Shown here piece after piece: positions 43,756 to 52,396 of a DNA stretch of 64,000 bases (positions are counted from its first letter, which is position 1; each line of letters starts with the position of its first letter). The stretch covers positions 558,001 through 622,000 of the forward strand of contig CAVVYW010000005.1 of NCBI GenBank assembly GCA_963752605.1, written 5' to 3'. The notes beneath the pieces are model-generated. The model did no database searches. It was not told the DNA's origin and saw nothing but the letters and a program-made list of their open reading frames with translations. Both the position numbers and the translations under genes were made by a program. Source of the stretch: CAVVYW01 sp963752605 (GTDB lineage: Bacteria; Actinomycetota; Thermoleophilia; Solirubrobacterales; 70-9).

Positions 43756-44373
43756 CTACTCGCCGGGCTGGAAGAACTTCGAGCAGGGCTCGAAGATCGC
43801 GTCCTCGGCCTGCGGGTCAGTTCCCAGGAGGAAATCCTGGAGCTGCTGGTCTGACTGCGCCTCGAGCTGCTGCGTGACGCAGGCGAGCGCCTCGGGCGAC
43901 ACGTCCTCCTCGGATGAAATCCCCTCCTCGAACGAGGCCACAAACGCGTCGCGGTCGAACTCGCTGAAGCCGACCAGCTCGTCGAGCTTCCACTGATCGC
44001 CCTCGTTGACTAGCGCGAGGTCGAGCGTCTGGCCGTCGAAGAAGCTGCCTGTGACCGCGCCCTCTGCGGTGGCCGAGTCGCCGTCGATCTCGATGTTGGT
44101 GACCTCGATCTCGTCGGCCGGTGTGTCGGCGGCGTTCTCTTCGCACTGCTTGACAGCCGCCTCCCCGGTCTCCCCATCACCGACCTGCTCGGTGAACCTC
44201 TGGGTCTGGAACTCCCTGCAGGCGGCCGGATCGCCGCTGGTGGCGGAGGCGGTGATCGCGTCGATGATCTCCTGCTCGTCCCCGCTCACATCGTCATCGT
44301 CGTCGCCGCAGGCGGCGAGAGTGATGGGCAGAACGAGAACGAGCAGCAAAACGAGCAGCCGGGACCGGGACAC
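43756..44373 (-). CDS. Secreted lipoprotein, unknown function
   Basis: 205 aa from GTG 44373 with GGGAGG upstream. Lipobox LAAC at about 19-22 followed by GDDDDD, so it should be lipidated and exposed outside the membrane. The mature part looks like a small NTF2/DUF4878-like fold: EIIDAITASATSGDPAACREFQTQRF, then EVTNIEIDGDSATAEGAVTGSFFDGQTLDLALVNEGDQWKLDEL, a pattern common in actinobacterial lipoproteins. Four further Cys could form disulphides. Confidence 0.82.
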   Translation of the reverse strand: MSRSRLLVLLLVLVLPITLAACGDDDDDVSGDEQEIIDAITASATSGDPAACREFQTQRFTEQVGDGETGEAAVKQCEENAADTPADEIEVTNIEIDGDSATAEGAVTGSFFDGQTLDLALVNEGDQWKLDELVGFSEFDRDAFVASFEEGISSEEDVSPEALACVTQQLEAQSDQQLQDFLLGTDPQAEDAIFEPCSKFFQPGE

Positions 44374-44410
44374 GTGGACCTCCCTCTAGCGAAGTGGACG
44401 GCGCGGGAGT

Positions 44411-45148
44411 CTATCCGCCGGCCGAGGAAGGGCCCTTCTTGGGCCGCAGCTCGGTGACGTCGGCGGGAGCCGCCTCCTCGCCGGTTGCATCCCCGAGGCG
44501 CTTCTCCAGCTCGGCGATCCGGTCAGACAGCTCCTTGATCGCTTCCTGGATCGGGTCGGGAAGGTGAATCCAGTCCGTGTCGGGCCCCTCGAGGGGCCGC
44601 CCCTCCACCCTCACGGGGTGGCCGGGGTTGCCGACGACCGTGGTCTCCGGCGGCACGTCCTCGACCACCACGGTGTTGGCGCCGATCTTGGAGTTGTGGC
44701 CGACGGTGACCGGGCCGAGCAGCTTGGCCCCGGATCCGACGGTGACGTTGTGCTCGAGCGTCGGGTGGCGCTTGCCGCGAGCGATTCCCGTGCCGCCGAG
44801 CGTCACGCCCTGGTACAGCGTGACGCGATCGCCGATCTCGGCGGTCTCCCCGATCACCACGCCCGACCCGTGGTCGATGAAGAAGTCAGAGCCGATCCTG
44901 GCGGCGGGGTGGATCTCGACCCCGGTGACGGCGCGGCTGAGATAGGCGATCGTCCTCGGCGCGAGCGGCACGCTCGAGTCCCAGAGCGCGTGGGCGACGC
45001 GGTGCGCGAGCAGCGCCTGCACGCCCGCCCAGCCGGTGAGGATCTCGAGGGTGCCGACGCCGCGCGCCGCCGGGTCGCGGTCGCGAGCGGAGGCGACGTC
45101 CGAGGTCACCTCCTTGGCCACCCGCCTCAGGGTGTTGAGGCCGAACAT
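44411..45148 (-). CDS. cysE: Serine O-acetyltransferase
   Basis: 245 aa of the short EpsC/CysE type. Acetyl-CoA plus serine to O-acetylserine. Left-handed beta-helix hexapeptides from about 75: IHPAARIGSDFFIDHGSGVVIGETAEIGDRVTLYQGVTLGGTG, with the catalytic Asp-His pair in IDHGSG, then GHNSKIGANTVVVEDVPPETTVVGNPG. The C-terminal 50 residues are a charged helix specific to this lineage. cysK is immediately upstream on the same strand (11 nt), so the two are probably an operon. Confidence 0.94.
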   Translation of the reverse strand: MFGLNTLRRVAKEVTSDVASARDRDPAARGVGTLEILTGWAGVQALLAHRVAHALWDSSVPLAPRTIAYLSRAVTGVEIHPAARIGSDFFIDHGSGVVIGETAEIGDRVTLYQGVTLGGTGIARGKRHPTLEHNVTVGSGAKLLGPVTVGHNSKIGANTVVVEDVPPETTVVGNPGHPVRVEGRPLEGPDTDWIHLPDPIQEAIKELSDRIAELEKRLGDATGEEAAPADVTELRPKKGPSSAGG

Positions 45149-45159
45149 GGCTCCGAAGC

Positions 45160-46122
45160 TTAGGACCCGGCCGGGGCGAAGAAGGGCAGGGACATGTAGC
45201 GCTCGCCGCTGTCGGGGACCACCACGACGATCCGCTTCCCCGCCATCTCCTCGCGGCCGGCGACCTCGAGGGCGGCGTGGATCGCGGCGCCGGCGGAGAT
45301 CCCCACCAGCAGACCCTCGCGCTGCGCCGTGAGGCGGCAGGTGGCGAGCGCGTCCTCGTCGCTCACCCCGATGATCTCGTCGATCACCGAGCGGTCCAGC
45401 ACCTCGGGCACGAAGCCGGCGCCGATCCCCTGGATCTTGTGCGGGCCGGGTGTGCCGCCGGAGAGCACCGGGGAGGCCGCTGGCTCGACGGCGATCACTC
45501 GCACCTCCGGACGGCGCTCCTTCAGCACCTGCCCGACGCCCGTGATGGTGCCGCCCGTCCCCACCCCGGAGACGAAGGCGTCCACCTCGCCGTCGAGGTC
45601 GCTCCAGATCTCCTCGGCGGTCGTGCGGCGATGGATCTCCGGGTTGGCGGGGTTCGAGAACTGCTGCGGCACGTAGGCCTTGTGCTGCTTGGCGAGCTTC
45701 TCCGCCAGCTCTACCGCCTCGTCCATCCCCCCCATCGAGGGCGTCTCGTGGACCTCGGCGCCGTAGGTCCGAAGCAGCGCGTTGCGCTCCCGGCTCATGC
45801 CCTCCGGCAGGGTGATGATCAGGCGGTAGCCGCGCGCCGCGCAGACGACGGCCAGGCCGATGCCGGTGTTGCCGCTGCTGGGCTCGACGATCACCGACTT
45901 CCCACGCTCGATCAGCCCGTCGCGCTCGGCCGCATCGATCATCGCCACCCCGATCCGGTCCTTGACCGAGCCCCCGGGGTTGAAGTACTCGAGCTTGGCG
46001 ACCACCTCGCCACCGACGTCCTCGCCGAGGCGCGGCAGCATGACCAGCGGGGTGCCACCGACGACCGCGGCGGTCTCCGCGCCCACCTTGAGGGTGGCTG
46101 TGGTGCCTCCGGCGGCGTTCAT
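45160..46122 (-). CDS. cysK: Cysteine synthase A (O-acetylserine sulfhydrylase)
   Basis: 320 aa PLP fold type II. Cofactor Lys in PGGSVKDRIGVAMIDAAE at about 50-66, the substrate loop EPSSGNTGIGLA, and the phosphate-cup GVGTGGTITGVG. Replaces the acetyl group of O-acetylserine with sulfide. TAGTTT ends 6 nt before the ATG (leaderless), heading cysK-cysE. Confidence 0.95.
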   Translation of the reverse strand: MNAAGGTTATLKVGAETAAVVGGTPLVMLPRLGEDVGGEVVAKLEYFNPGGSVKDRIGVAMIDAAERDGLIERGKSVIVEPSSGNTGIGLAVVCAARGYRLIITLPEGMSRERNALLRTYGAEVHETPSMGGMDEAVELAEKLAKQHKAYVPQQFSNPANPEIHRRTTAEEIWSDLDGEVDAFVSGVGTGGTITGVGQVLKERRPEVRVIAVEPAASPVLSGGTPGPHKIQGIGAGFVPEVLDRSVIDEIIGVSDEDALATCRLTAQREGLLVGISAGAAIHAALEVAGREEMAGKRIVVVVPDSGERYMSLPFFAPAGS

Positions 46123-46134
46123 CGCCCCAAACTA
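46123..46134 (-). promoter_or_regulatory. Leaderless promoter -10 (TAGTTT) of cysK-cysE
   Basis: TAGTTT on the minus strand at 46129-46134, 6 nt before the ATG at 46122. Confidence 0.5.
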
Positions 46135-46177
46135 CTAGAACCGGGTCAGCTTTCCGGGGATTCCCGGTGCGCCCCGC

Positions 46178-46772
46178 CTACTTGGTCTGGAACGGCCTCC
46201 CGGCGGTCACCGTGAGCCTCCAGACGAGCAGCGAGCTGGGCGGGCCGCCGCTCACCCGGTCCACGGCCGTCAGCGACCACCTGCCCTTGACCCCCCCGTT
46301 GTCCATCACGTTGAGCGGGGACGCGGGCATGGCGACGCCGTTGTACGGCGCGACCAGGGTGAACCCGTTCGGCGCGATCAGGCCGCCGAGCTCGAACGGG
46401 CTCTCGTCGTCGAGCGTCAGCGGCCCGATCGAGATCCCGCTGAGGCCGCTGAACAGGTTGGTGGTGGCCCCGTTCGGGGCGGTGAGCCGGAAGCGCAGGT
46501 CACCGGCGGCGCCCATCCCGCTTCCGTTCGTCTGCAGGGTCACGTTGACGTCGCGGATCTTGCGGCCCCGGTACCTGCTCCCGGCGTCGATGTCGCTGAC
46601 CAGCACGCCGTCGATGCTCCCGATCGCGTCGGGGATCGCCTCGCCCACCTGCTTGGTGACCACGAGCCGGTTCGCCTTGCCCTCGCCCCGCTGCTTGCTC
46701 GGCTTGGCCATCGGCCCCGCCGCTCACCATCAGGGCGATGGCCAGGCTCGCCACCACTGAACGCTTCGTCAT
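46178..46772 (-). pseudogene. Secreted P-domain-like protein, frameshifted after the signal peptide
   Basis: ATG 46772 (GGGAGG upstream) starts a clear signal peptide, MTKRSVVASLAIALMVSGG. The rest of the protein is in another frame, from about 46715: MAKPSKQRGEGKANRLVVTK, then DVNVTLQTNG, LTAPNGATTNLFSGLSG and GRWSLTAVDRVSGGPPSSLLVWRLTV. That C-terminal domain resembles the proprotein-convertase P-domain jelly roll seen on secreted bacterial proteins. Dropping one base from the CCCC run at 46715-46718 joins the frames into a protein of about 197 aa. An ATG at 46711 could otherwise start a non-secreted form. Lies 14 nt after the Rrf2 gene. Confidence 0.7.
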
Positions 46773-46786
46773 CCATGCCTCCCGTC

Positions 46787-47185
46787 TCAGATGTGGTACA
46801 TCCCGGCGCCGGTCTCCTCGGCCTCACGGCGGGCGATGTCGGCGATCGAGGTGCTCCGGAAGGTGGAGCGGAGCGCCTCCACCCCCTCCTCCCAGATCCC
46901 GCCGGCCTCCTTGCCCTCCTCGCCGACGACCCCGTCGAGCGCCTGCACCACCTCGAGCACGTTGATCTGCTCGGGCGGCCGGGCCAACGTGTAGCCGCCG
47001 CGCGCCCCGCGGTGCGAGGTGAGGATGCCCGCCCGCCGAAGGGTCGAGAAGAGCTGCTCGAGGAACTGGACCGGGATTCCGCGGCGCTGCGCCACCTGCC
47101 CGATCGGGACCGGATCCGACCCGGAGCGCGCCAGCTCGGCCAGCGCCAGCACCGCGTAACGTGACTTCGAGGTGACCGAGATCAC
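46787..47185 (-). CDS. Rrf2-family transcriptional regulator without cysteines
   Basis: 132 aa. Winged HTH with YAVLALAELAR, IGQVAQRRGIPVQFLEQLFSTLRRAGIL and the wing SHRGARGGYTLARPPEQI, then the Rrf2 dimerisation helix. No cysteine occurs anywhere, so it cannot hold an IscR/NsrR-type Fe-S cluster by Cys ligands. This and the nearby cysK-cysE make a CymR-like cysteine regulator plausible; a role in redox control is the alternative. GTG start. TTGTAACA lies 9-16 nt upstream. Confidence 0.9.
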   Translation of the reverse strand: MISVTSKSRYAVLALAELARSGSDPVPIGQVAQRRGIPVQFLEQLFSTLRRAGILTSHRGARGGYTLARPPEQINVLEVVQALDGVVGEEGKEAGGIWEEGVEALRSTFRSTSIADIARREAEETGAGMYHI

Positions 47186-47193
47186 GCCACCCC

Positions 47194-47201
47194 TTGTAAC
47201 A
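47194..47201. promoter_or_regulatory. TTGTAACA half-site between Rrf2 and VanZ genes
   Basis: Identical to the arm of the ndh palindrome at 30443-30461. It sits in the 33-nt divergent gap between the Rrf2 gene (start 47185) and vanZ-like gene (start 47219), where Rrf2 autoregulation would act. Confidence 0.35.
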
Positions 47202-47218
47202 CCTCGGTCGGCGGCGCG

Positions 47219-47602
47219 ATGAGCGTGCCCGCCCGGCGCGCCCTGGGGCGCTCATTGGCCCCGGTGGCGTGCATGGCGCTGATCTTCGTCCTCTCCTCGA
47301 TCCCCGGTGACACCGAGGCGGCGTGGTGGGAGCCGGTCGCCCGCACGATCGGCCACGTGGTCGAGTACGCGGTGCTCACCCTGCTGTGGAGCTGGGCGCT
47401 GGCCGGGTTCGTCCGGCGCCCGGTCTGGGTGGCCGGCGCGATCGCGCTGGCCTACGCCTGCGTCGACGAGTACCACCAGAGCTTCGTCGAGAACCGCGAC
47501 AGCACGGTCTCCGACGTCGCCTTCGACGCGCTCGGGATCGCCCTGGCCGCGCTGCTGCTCAGCCGGCTCCGCGCGAGCGGGCGGCTGGCCCGGGCGGCCT
47601 AA
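47219..47602 (+). CDS. VanZ-family membrane protein
   Basis: 127 aa, three or four helices. VanZ pattern: FVLSSIPGD at about 24-32, IGHVVEYAVLTLLW with the conserved His-Glu, then ACVDEYHQSFVENRDSTVSDVAFDALGIALA. VanZ homologues are small envelope proteins; some give low-level glycopeptide tolerance, most are of unknown role. The stop overlaps that of the convergent HDOD gene (CTAA). Confidence 0.9.
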   Translation: MSVPARRALGRSLAPVACMALIFVLSSIPGDTEAAWWEPVARTIGHVVEYAVLTLLWSWALAGFVRRPVWVAGAIALAYACVDEYHQSFVENRDSTVSDVAFDALGIALAALLLSRLRASGRLARAA

Positions 47603-48672
47603 ATCCAGCCCTGGTCGGTGGCCATCAGGACCGCCTGTGCGCGATCCAGGGCACCGAGCTTGCCGTACACGTTGTGCAGATGGCTGCGCACGGTGCTCGC
47701 CGACAGCTCGAGCTCCTGCGCGATCTGCTTGTAGACCTTGCCCTCGGCCAGTCGCCGGAGGACGTCGAGCTCACGCGCCGACAGCGGGCAGGGCGCGCTG
47801 GAGCGCCGGCGTCCGCTGCGGCCCTGCGGCAGCTCGTAGAGCAGGGTGCGGATCCCGGCCTCGTCCAGCCCGACCACTCGGGCGGCCTTCAGCATGTCGT
47901 CGGCGTTGACCGGGCAATCGTCGACGTACGCGGTGACCATGTCGGCGATTCGGATGACCCCCGCCGTGGCCTCGGCGTCGGAAGAGTGATGCTTCTCGAT
48001 CGCCTCGGCGATCCGCGCGTGCATTCCCCAGCGCCGGGTCAGCACGCCGCCGACGAGCGCGTGGTCGATTCCGAGCTCCTTGCGCTCGGCCTCGATGCGG
48101 TCGTCGGGAGTCGCGGCTCGGCGATCGAACCGCTCGGCGTATCCAGGATGCAGGCGGGCGAGCACCGGGCGTCCGATGTCGTGAAGCACGGACGCCAGGG
48201 CGAGCTCGTCGCGATCGGAGAAGCCGGTCATCTCGGCCACTCGATCCGCGGCGCGCTGCACGGCCAGCGAGTGCAGGCGGAATCGATCCGGCTGCATCGC
48301 CAGGCGCCCGTCGCCGTTGAAGATGTCGTATGCGGGGGCGGAGCGAAGAATCGCCTCGGCGGCACCGGGGCCGAGCCGCTCGACGGCGTCGGGGACGCTG
48401 CGGATCCGGCCACCGCCCTGGAGCTGACCGGCCGCGCGAATCACCGCGCAGGTCAGGCCCACGTCGGTCTCGACGACCGAAGCCACCTCATGAGAGGGGG
48501 CACCTCGCGAGACCAGCTCGAGCGCCTGGTCGCGGGACTCGGTCAGCGCCGGCTGCTTCTCGGCCTCCTCGAAGGCGGCTGCCAGCACGCGTCCACGCCC
48601 CTCGCCCCTGGGCGTGGAGGCAGCAGCACGAGTTGATGCAACGGTCGCCATGAGAGGTACATCGGCACCCAC
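47599..48672 (-). CDS. HDOD signalling domain fused to LuxR-type HTH
   Basis: 357 aa from GTG 48672, preferred because an AT-rich TAAATAT lies about 7 nt upstream; ATG 48651 is the alternative. Residues about 25-260 form an HDOD/HD-like helical domain with the HD pair kept (ASVLHDIGRPVLARLHPGY at about 169-187, then AIEKHHSSDAEATAGVIRIADMV). Residues about 290-350 are a LuxR/GerE HTH: LSARELDVLRRLAEGKVYKQIAQELELSASTVRSHLHNVYGKLG. An unusual one-component regulator; signal unknown. Convergent with vanZ. Confidence 0.88.
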   Translation of the reverse strand: MGADVPLMATVASTRAAASTPRGEGRGRVLAAAFEEAEKQPALTESRDQALELVSRGAPSHEVASVVETDVGLTCAVIRAAGQLQGGGRIRSVPDAVERLGPGAAEAILRSAPAYDIFNGDGRLAMQPDRFRLHSLAVQRAADRVAEMTGFSDRDELALASVLHDIGRPVLARLHPGYAERFDRRAATPDDRIEAERKELGIDHALVGGVLTRRWGMHARIAEAIEKHHSSDAEATAGVIRIADMVTAYVDDCPVNADDMLKAARVVGLDEAGIRTLLYELPQGRSGRRRSSAPCPLSARELDVLRRLAEGKVYKQIAQELELSASTVRSHLHNVYGKLGALDRAQAVLMATDQGWI

Positions 48673-48683
48673 TCGACGGATAT

Positions 48684-50045
48684 TTAGCCGTGCTGGAGCC
48701 TGGATACCGCATTTTCGAGACGCTCAATTGAGCGATTTTTCCCAAGGGTGGCGAGCGACTCGAAAATGCCGGGCGACACGGAGGTGCCCGTGATCGCGAC
48801 CCGGATCGGCTGGTAGAGCTTCCCCGGCTTCACCTCGTGTTCGGCCAGCACCCTGCCGAGCGAGCTCTCGAGCTCGGGCGGCTCGAAGGGCTCGGTCTCG
48901 CGGAGGGCGCCCAGCGCGTCCTCCAACAGCGGACGCGAACCGTCCTTCATCACCTTCTTCCACGCCTTCTCGTCGGTCTCCGGCTCCTCGAAGAGGAAGG
49001 AGATCAGCGGCCAGACCTCCTCGAGGGTCTGCGCCTTCTCCTGGGCGATCTCGCAGGCCGCGCGCAGCCGCTCGTCCGGCTCCCGCCCGAGGTGGCGCGC
49101 AACCGCCTCGGTGTAGGAGTCGAGGTCCAGCTCCCGCATGAAGCGGCCGTTGAGCCAGCGGAGCTTCTCCTCGTCGAAGATCGCGGAGGAGCGGCCCACC
49201 CGGGAGAGATCGAAGCGCTCGATCAGCTCCGGGGTGCTCATGATGGTGGTGTCGTCAGTGGTCCCCCAGCCGAGCAGTGAGAGGTAATTGCGAACCGCGG
49301 CCGGCAGGTAGCCAACCTCGCGCAGCTCCTGGACGCTGGCTGCACCGTGGCGCTTGGAGAGCTTCTTGCCGTCGGGGCCGTGCAGCAGGGGGAGGTGCGC
49401 GTAGCTGGGCGGGTCATCGCCCAGCGCCTCCATCACCAGCAGCTGCTTGGGGGTGTTCGAGAGGTGGTCATCGCCCCTGATCACATGGGTGATCCCCATC
49501 GCCGCGTCGTCCACCGCCACCGCGAAGTTGTAGAGAGGCGAGCCGTCCGCCCTGGCGATCACGAAGTCGTCGGCGGCCTCGTTCGGGAAGCGGACCTCTC
49601 CCCTGATCTCGTCCTCGACGACGGTGTCGCCTTCGTCCGGGACGCGAAGCCGCACCGCCCCCTCGTCGTCCGGCTCGCCGCGGTAGCCGCGGTTGCCGTG
49701 CTCCTTCTTCCAGGCCGCGACCTCCTCGGAGGTGGCGGAGTCCCGGTAGGCCCGGCCGCCCTCCAGCAGCTCCTGGAGCCGCTCCCGGTGGCGGTCGGCG
49801 CGCTCGTACTGGCTGATCGGCTCGCCGTCCCAGTCCAGCTCGAGCCAGCGGAGCGCGTCGAGGATCTGCTCCACGTTCTCCGGGGTCGAGCGCTCGCGGT
49901 CGGTGTCCTCGATCCGAAGCAGCATCTCCCCTCCCCGGCCCCGCGCGAAGAGCCAGTTGTAGAGTGCGGTCCGGGCGCCGCCGATGTGCAGGGCGCCCGT
50001 CGGAGACGGGGCGAAGCGGACTCGGACTGATGAATCGGAGCTCAC
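48684..50045 (-). CDS. gltX: Glutamyl-tRNA synthetase
   Basis: 453 aa class I synthetase. HIGH motif as HIGG in RFAPSPTGALHIGGARTALYN, KMSKS motif as KKLSKRHG at about 230, plus the GluRS-specific RIEDTDRERSTPE. Together with gatCAB, it is probably non-discriminating and also charges tRNA(Gln) with Glu (inference). GTG 50045 is the likely start because SVRVRFAPSPTG follows directly; the frame continues to 50114 but only antisense to the neighbouring gene. Its start lies one base from the start of the divergent endonuclease IV gene. Confidence 0.95.
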   Translation of the reverse strand: MSSDSSVRVRFAPSPTGALHIGGARTALYNWLFARGRGGEMLLRIEDTDRERSTPENVEQILDALRWLELDWDGEPISQYERADRHRERLQELLEGGRAYRDSATSEEVAAWKKEHGNRGYRGEPDDEGAVRLRVPDEGDTVVEDEIRGEVRFPNEAADDFVIARADGSPLYNFAVAVDDAAMGITHVIRGDDHLSNTPKQLLVMEALGDDPPSYAHLPLLHGPDGKKLSKRHGAASVQELREVGYLPAAVRNYLSLLGWGTTDDTTIMSTPELIERFDLSRVGRSSAIFDEEKLRWLNGRFMRELDLDSYTEAVARHLGREPDERLRAACEIAQEKAQTLEEVWPLISFLFEEPETDEKAWKKVMKDGSRPLLEDALGALRETEPFEPPELESSLGRVLAEHEVKPGKLYQPIRVAITGTSVSPGIFESLATLGKNRSIERLENAVSRLQHG

Positions 50046-50046
50046 G

Positions 50047-50907
50047 ATGCTGATCGGCGCCCATGTTTCCACAGGGGGTGGTCTGCTCAACGCCCTCGAG
50101 CGCGCCGAGGACACCCGCTCCGACGCGATTCAGATCTTCAACCAGAGCCCGCGGATGTGGCGCCCGACGCGCTACACCGCCGAGGACTTCGCCGCGTTCC
50201 GAGAGGCCGTGAAGGGCTCACGTGTTGAGGTGGTCGCGATCCACATGATCTACCTGATCAACCCGGCGACCGAGGACCGCGAAATGCAGAGGAAGTCGCT
50301 CGATTCACTCACCCACGCCCTCCGGGTCGGCGACGGGATCGGGGCCCTCGGCGTGATCGTCCATCCGGGAGCGCTGAAGAAGGACACCCGCACCAACGCT
50401 CGCAAGCGCGCCGTCGCCCTGATTAAGGAGGCGCTCGCGCGGAGCGAGGGGTGCCCGATCATCTACGAGAACACGGCCGGCTCCCCGCAGCTCCTCGGCC
50501 GGGACTTCGACGAGACCGCGGAGCTGATCGAGCGGACCGGCGGCCCGAAGCGACTCGGGCTCTGCATCGACTCCTGCCACCTGCACGCGACCGGGTACGA
50601 CGTCCGCACTCCGGAGGGGATGTCCGAGCTCGTCGACGAGATCGACGCGAAGGTCGGGCTGCGCCAGCTGAAGCTCCTACACGTGAACGACTCCCGCGAC
50701 GAGCGCGGCTCCAACCGCGACCGCCATGCTCCGATCGGCAAGGGCGAGATCGGACGACAGGGACTCCGCGCATTCCTGGGTGAGCCGAGACTCGACGACG
50801 TGCCGGCGGTGCTCGAGGGGCCGGGGATCGACGGCCACAACGTGGCGCGCAAGGACGTTCAGCTCGTCCGCCGTCTCTGGCGGGAAGCGACCGGGGACCG
50901 CAAATAG
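50047..50907 (+). CDS. nfo: Deoxyribonuclease IV / AP endonuclease (copy 2)
   Basis: 286 aa, ATG with GGAG 7 nt upstream. Endonuclease IV fold: LIGAHVSTGGGLLNALERA, then zinc ligands H in AIHMIYLIN, H in IVHPGA, E in IYENTAGS, D/H in CIDSCHLHATGYDV, H in LLHVNDSRDERGSNRDRHAPIGKGEI and E in AVLEGPG. Closer to canonical bacterial Nfo than the copy at 18153 (full-length, with the GAHVSTGGG start). Divergent from gltX. Confidence 0.93.
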   Translation: MLIGAHVSTGGGLLNALERAEDTRSDAIQIFNQSPRMWRPTRYTAEDFAAFREAVKGSRVEVVAIHMIYLINPATEDREMQRKSLDSLTHALRVGDGIGALGVIVHPGALKKDTRTNARKRAVALIKEALARSEGCPIIYENTAGSPQLLGRDFDETAELIERTGGPKRLGLCIDSCHLHATGYDVRTPEGMSELVDEIDAKVGLRQLKLLHVNDSRDERGSNRDRHAPIGKGEIGRQGLRAFLGEPRLDDVPAVLEGPGIDGHNVARKDVQLVRRLWREATGDRK

Positions 50908-50911
50908 CGAG

Positions 50912-50976
50912 CCCGCAGGTTTGCCACGTTGTGCCCGCGGTAAACGGAACTGTTCGGGGTGCGGTGGGCCTGCGGG
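50912..50976 (+). other. Long imperfect stem-loop before the WS/DGAT gene
   Basis: CCCGCAGG (50912-50919) pairs with CCTGCGGG (50969-50976); inside, CCAC/GTGG extends the stem. It lies in the 120-nt gap between the nfo-type stop and the acyltransferase start. Could be the nfo terminator or a structured leader; there is no T-run. Confidence 0.4.
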
Positions 50977-51027
50977 AACGTGCGCGCCCAGAAACAGTCG
51001 CGGAGAAATTCGCGAGAGGAGAGACAC

Positions 51028-52392
51028 ATGTCTGCCACTCGATTGTCTCCGCTTGACGATTCGTTTCTGGCCACAGAGAGCGCGACGGCGCACATGCACG
51101 TCGGCTGGGCCGCCGTGTTCGACCCTCCCGCAGGCAGGGCGCGGCCCGACTTCGAGCAGCTTCGAAATCACATCGAGGGCCGCCTTCATCTGGCGCCCCG
51201 TTACCGCCAGAAGGTGAGCCCGGCGCCATTCGGCCTGGACGCCCCCAGCTGGGTGGACGACGAGCGCTTCGACGTCGACCGCCACGTGATCCGCTCCCAC
51301 TCCCGCGACCTCGACCAGCTCGCTGCGGAATGCATGTCGCGGCCGCTGGAGCACGACCGGCCACTGTGGGAGATCTGCATCGCGGACCGCCTGGACGATG
51401 GCCGCGTCGGCCTGGTGGGCAAGGTCCACCACTGCATGGTCGACGGTGTGGCCGCGGTCGAGCTCGCCATGCTCCTGCTCGATCCGACACCCGACCCTCC
51501 CAGCCAGCCGTCGGACGACTGGAAGCCCACCCCGCCCCCGGGCCGGCTCGCCCGCCTCCGCATGGCCGCCCGCGACAAGGTGAGTACGCAGCTGGAGGTA
51601 TCGCGGAAGGCCTCCGGGCTGCTGCTCTCGCCTGAGCGCCTGGGCCGCTTGCCCGGACGGGCGGGTCAGGCCGCTGGCGCACTGGCGCGGGGGCTGCGTC
51701 CGGCCCGCCCGGTTGCCATGCTCAATGAACGGATCTCCCCGCGCCGGCGGCTGGCGCGGGTGGAGCGGCCGCTGGCGGACCTCCAGCGCATCAGGCGACA
51801 CTTCCGTGCCACCGTCAACGACGTCTACCTCGCGATCGCGGCCGGAGCGCTGAGGCGGCTGCAGCTCGACCGGGATCAGAGCCCGCGGCCCCTGAAGACC
51901 ATGGTCCCCGTCAACGTGCGCGAGGACGGCGAGCTCGAGGAGCTCGGAAACCGGATCTCGTTCATGTTCGTCGACCTGCCGTGCGACGAGCCGGATCCGG
52001 CCCGGCGCCTCCGGCGCCTCAAGGCGGCGCTCGGGAGGCGCAAGCGGGGCCGGGACGCGAGGGTCGCAAACACGCTGCTCGACCTGGCGGGCTACGCGCC
52101 GCGCGGACTGCAGAAAATCGCCTCGCGAATCGTGGCGAGCCCGCGGATGTTCAACCTGACCGTCTCCAACATCCCGGGGCCGACGGAGCCGATGTACATG
52201 CTCGGCTGCGAGCTGAAGGCGGCATACCCGGTGGTCCCCATCCCCGATCGTCACTCCCTCTCGATCGGCATGACCACGATCCAGGGCCGCGCCTGCTTCG
52301 GTCTCTACGCCGACCGTGACGCGCTCGGCGACGTGGAGCGGGTCGCGGAGGCCGTCGAGCGCTCGAGCGACGAGCTGCTGGCGCTGACCTGA
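51028..52392 (+). CDS. Wax ester synthase / diacylglycerol acyltransferase (WS/DGAT)
   Basis: 454 aa. Starts MSATRLSPLDDSFLATESATAHMHVG, the conserved WS/DGAT N-terminus. The catalytic HHxxxDG is HHCMVDG at about 134-140, PLWE is in DRPLWEICIADRL, and the C-terminal block FNLTVSNIPGPTEPMYMLGCEL has the NxPGP motif. Esterifies acyl-CoA with fatty alcohols or diacylglycerol to make storage lipid. ATG at 51028 with GAGAGGAG upstream; the frame's earlier start is in the leader. The reductase gene follows 4 nt later: one operon. Confidence 0.94.
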   Translation: MSATRLSPLDDSFLATESATAHMHVGWAAVFDPPAGRARPDFEQLRNHIEGRLHLAPRYRQKVSPAPFGLDAPSWVDDERFDVDRHVIRSHSRDLDQLAAECMSRPLEHDRPLWEICIADRLDDGRVGLVGKVHHCMVDGVAAVELAMLLLDPTPDPPSQPSDDWKPTPPPGRLARLRMAARDKVSTQLEVSRKASGLLLSPERLGRLPGRAGQAAGALARGLRPARPVAMLNERISPRRRLARVERPLADLQRIRRHFRATVNDVYLAIAAGALRRLQLDRDQSPRPLKTMVPVNVREDGELEELGNRISFMFVDLPCDEPDPARRLRRLKAALGRRKRGRDARVANTLLDLAGYAPRGLQKIASRIVASPRMFNLTVSNIPGPTEPMYMLGCELKAAYPVVPIPDRHSLSIGMTTIQGRACFGLYADRDALGDVERVAEAVERSSDELLALT

Positions 52393-52396
52393 CGGG

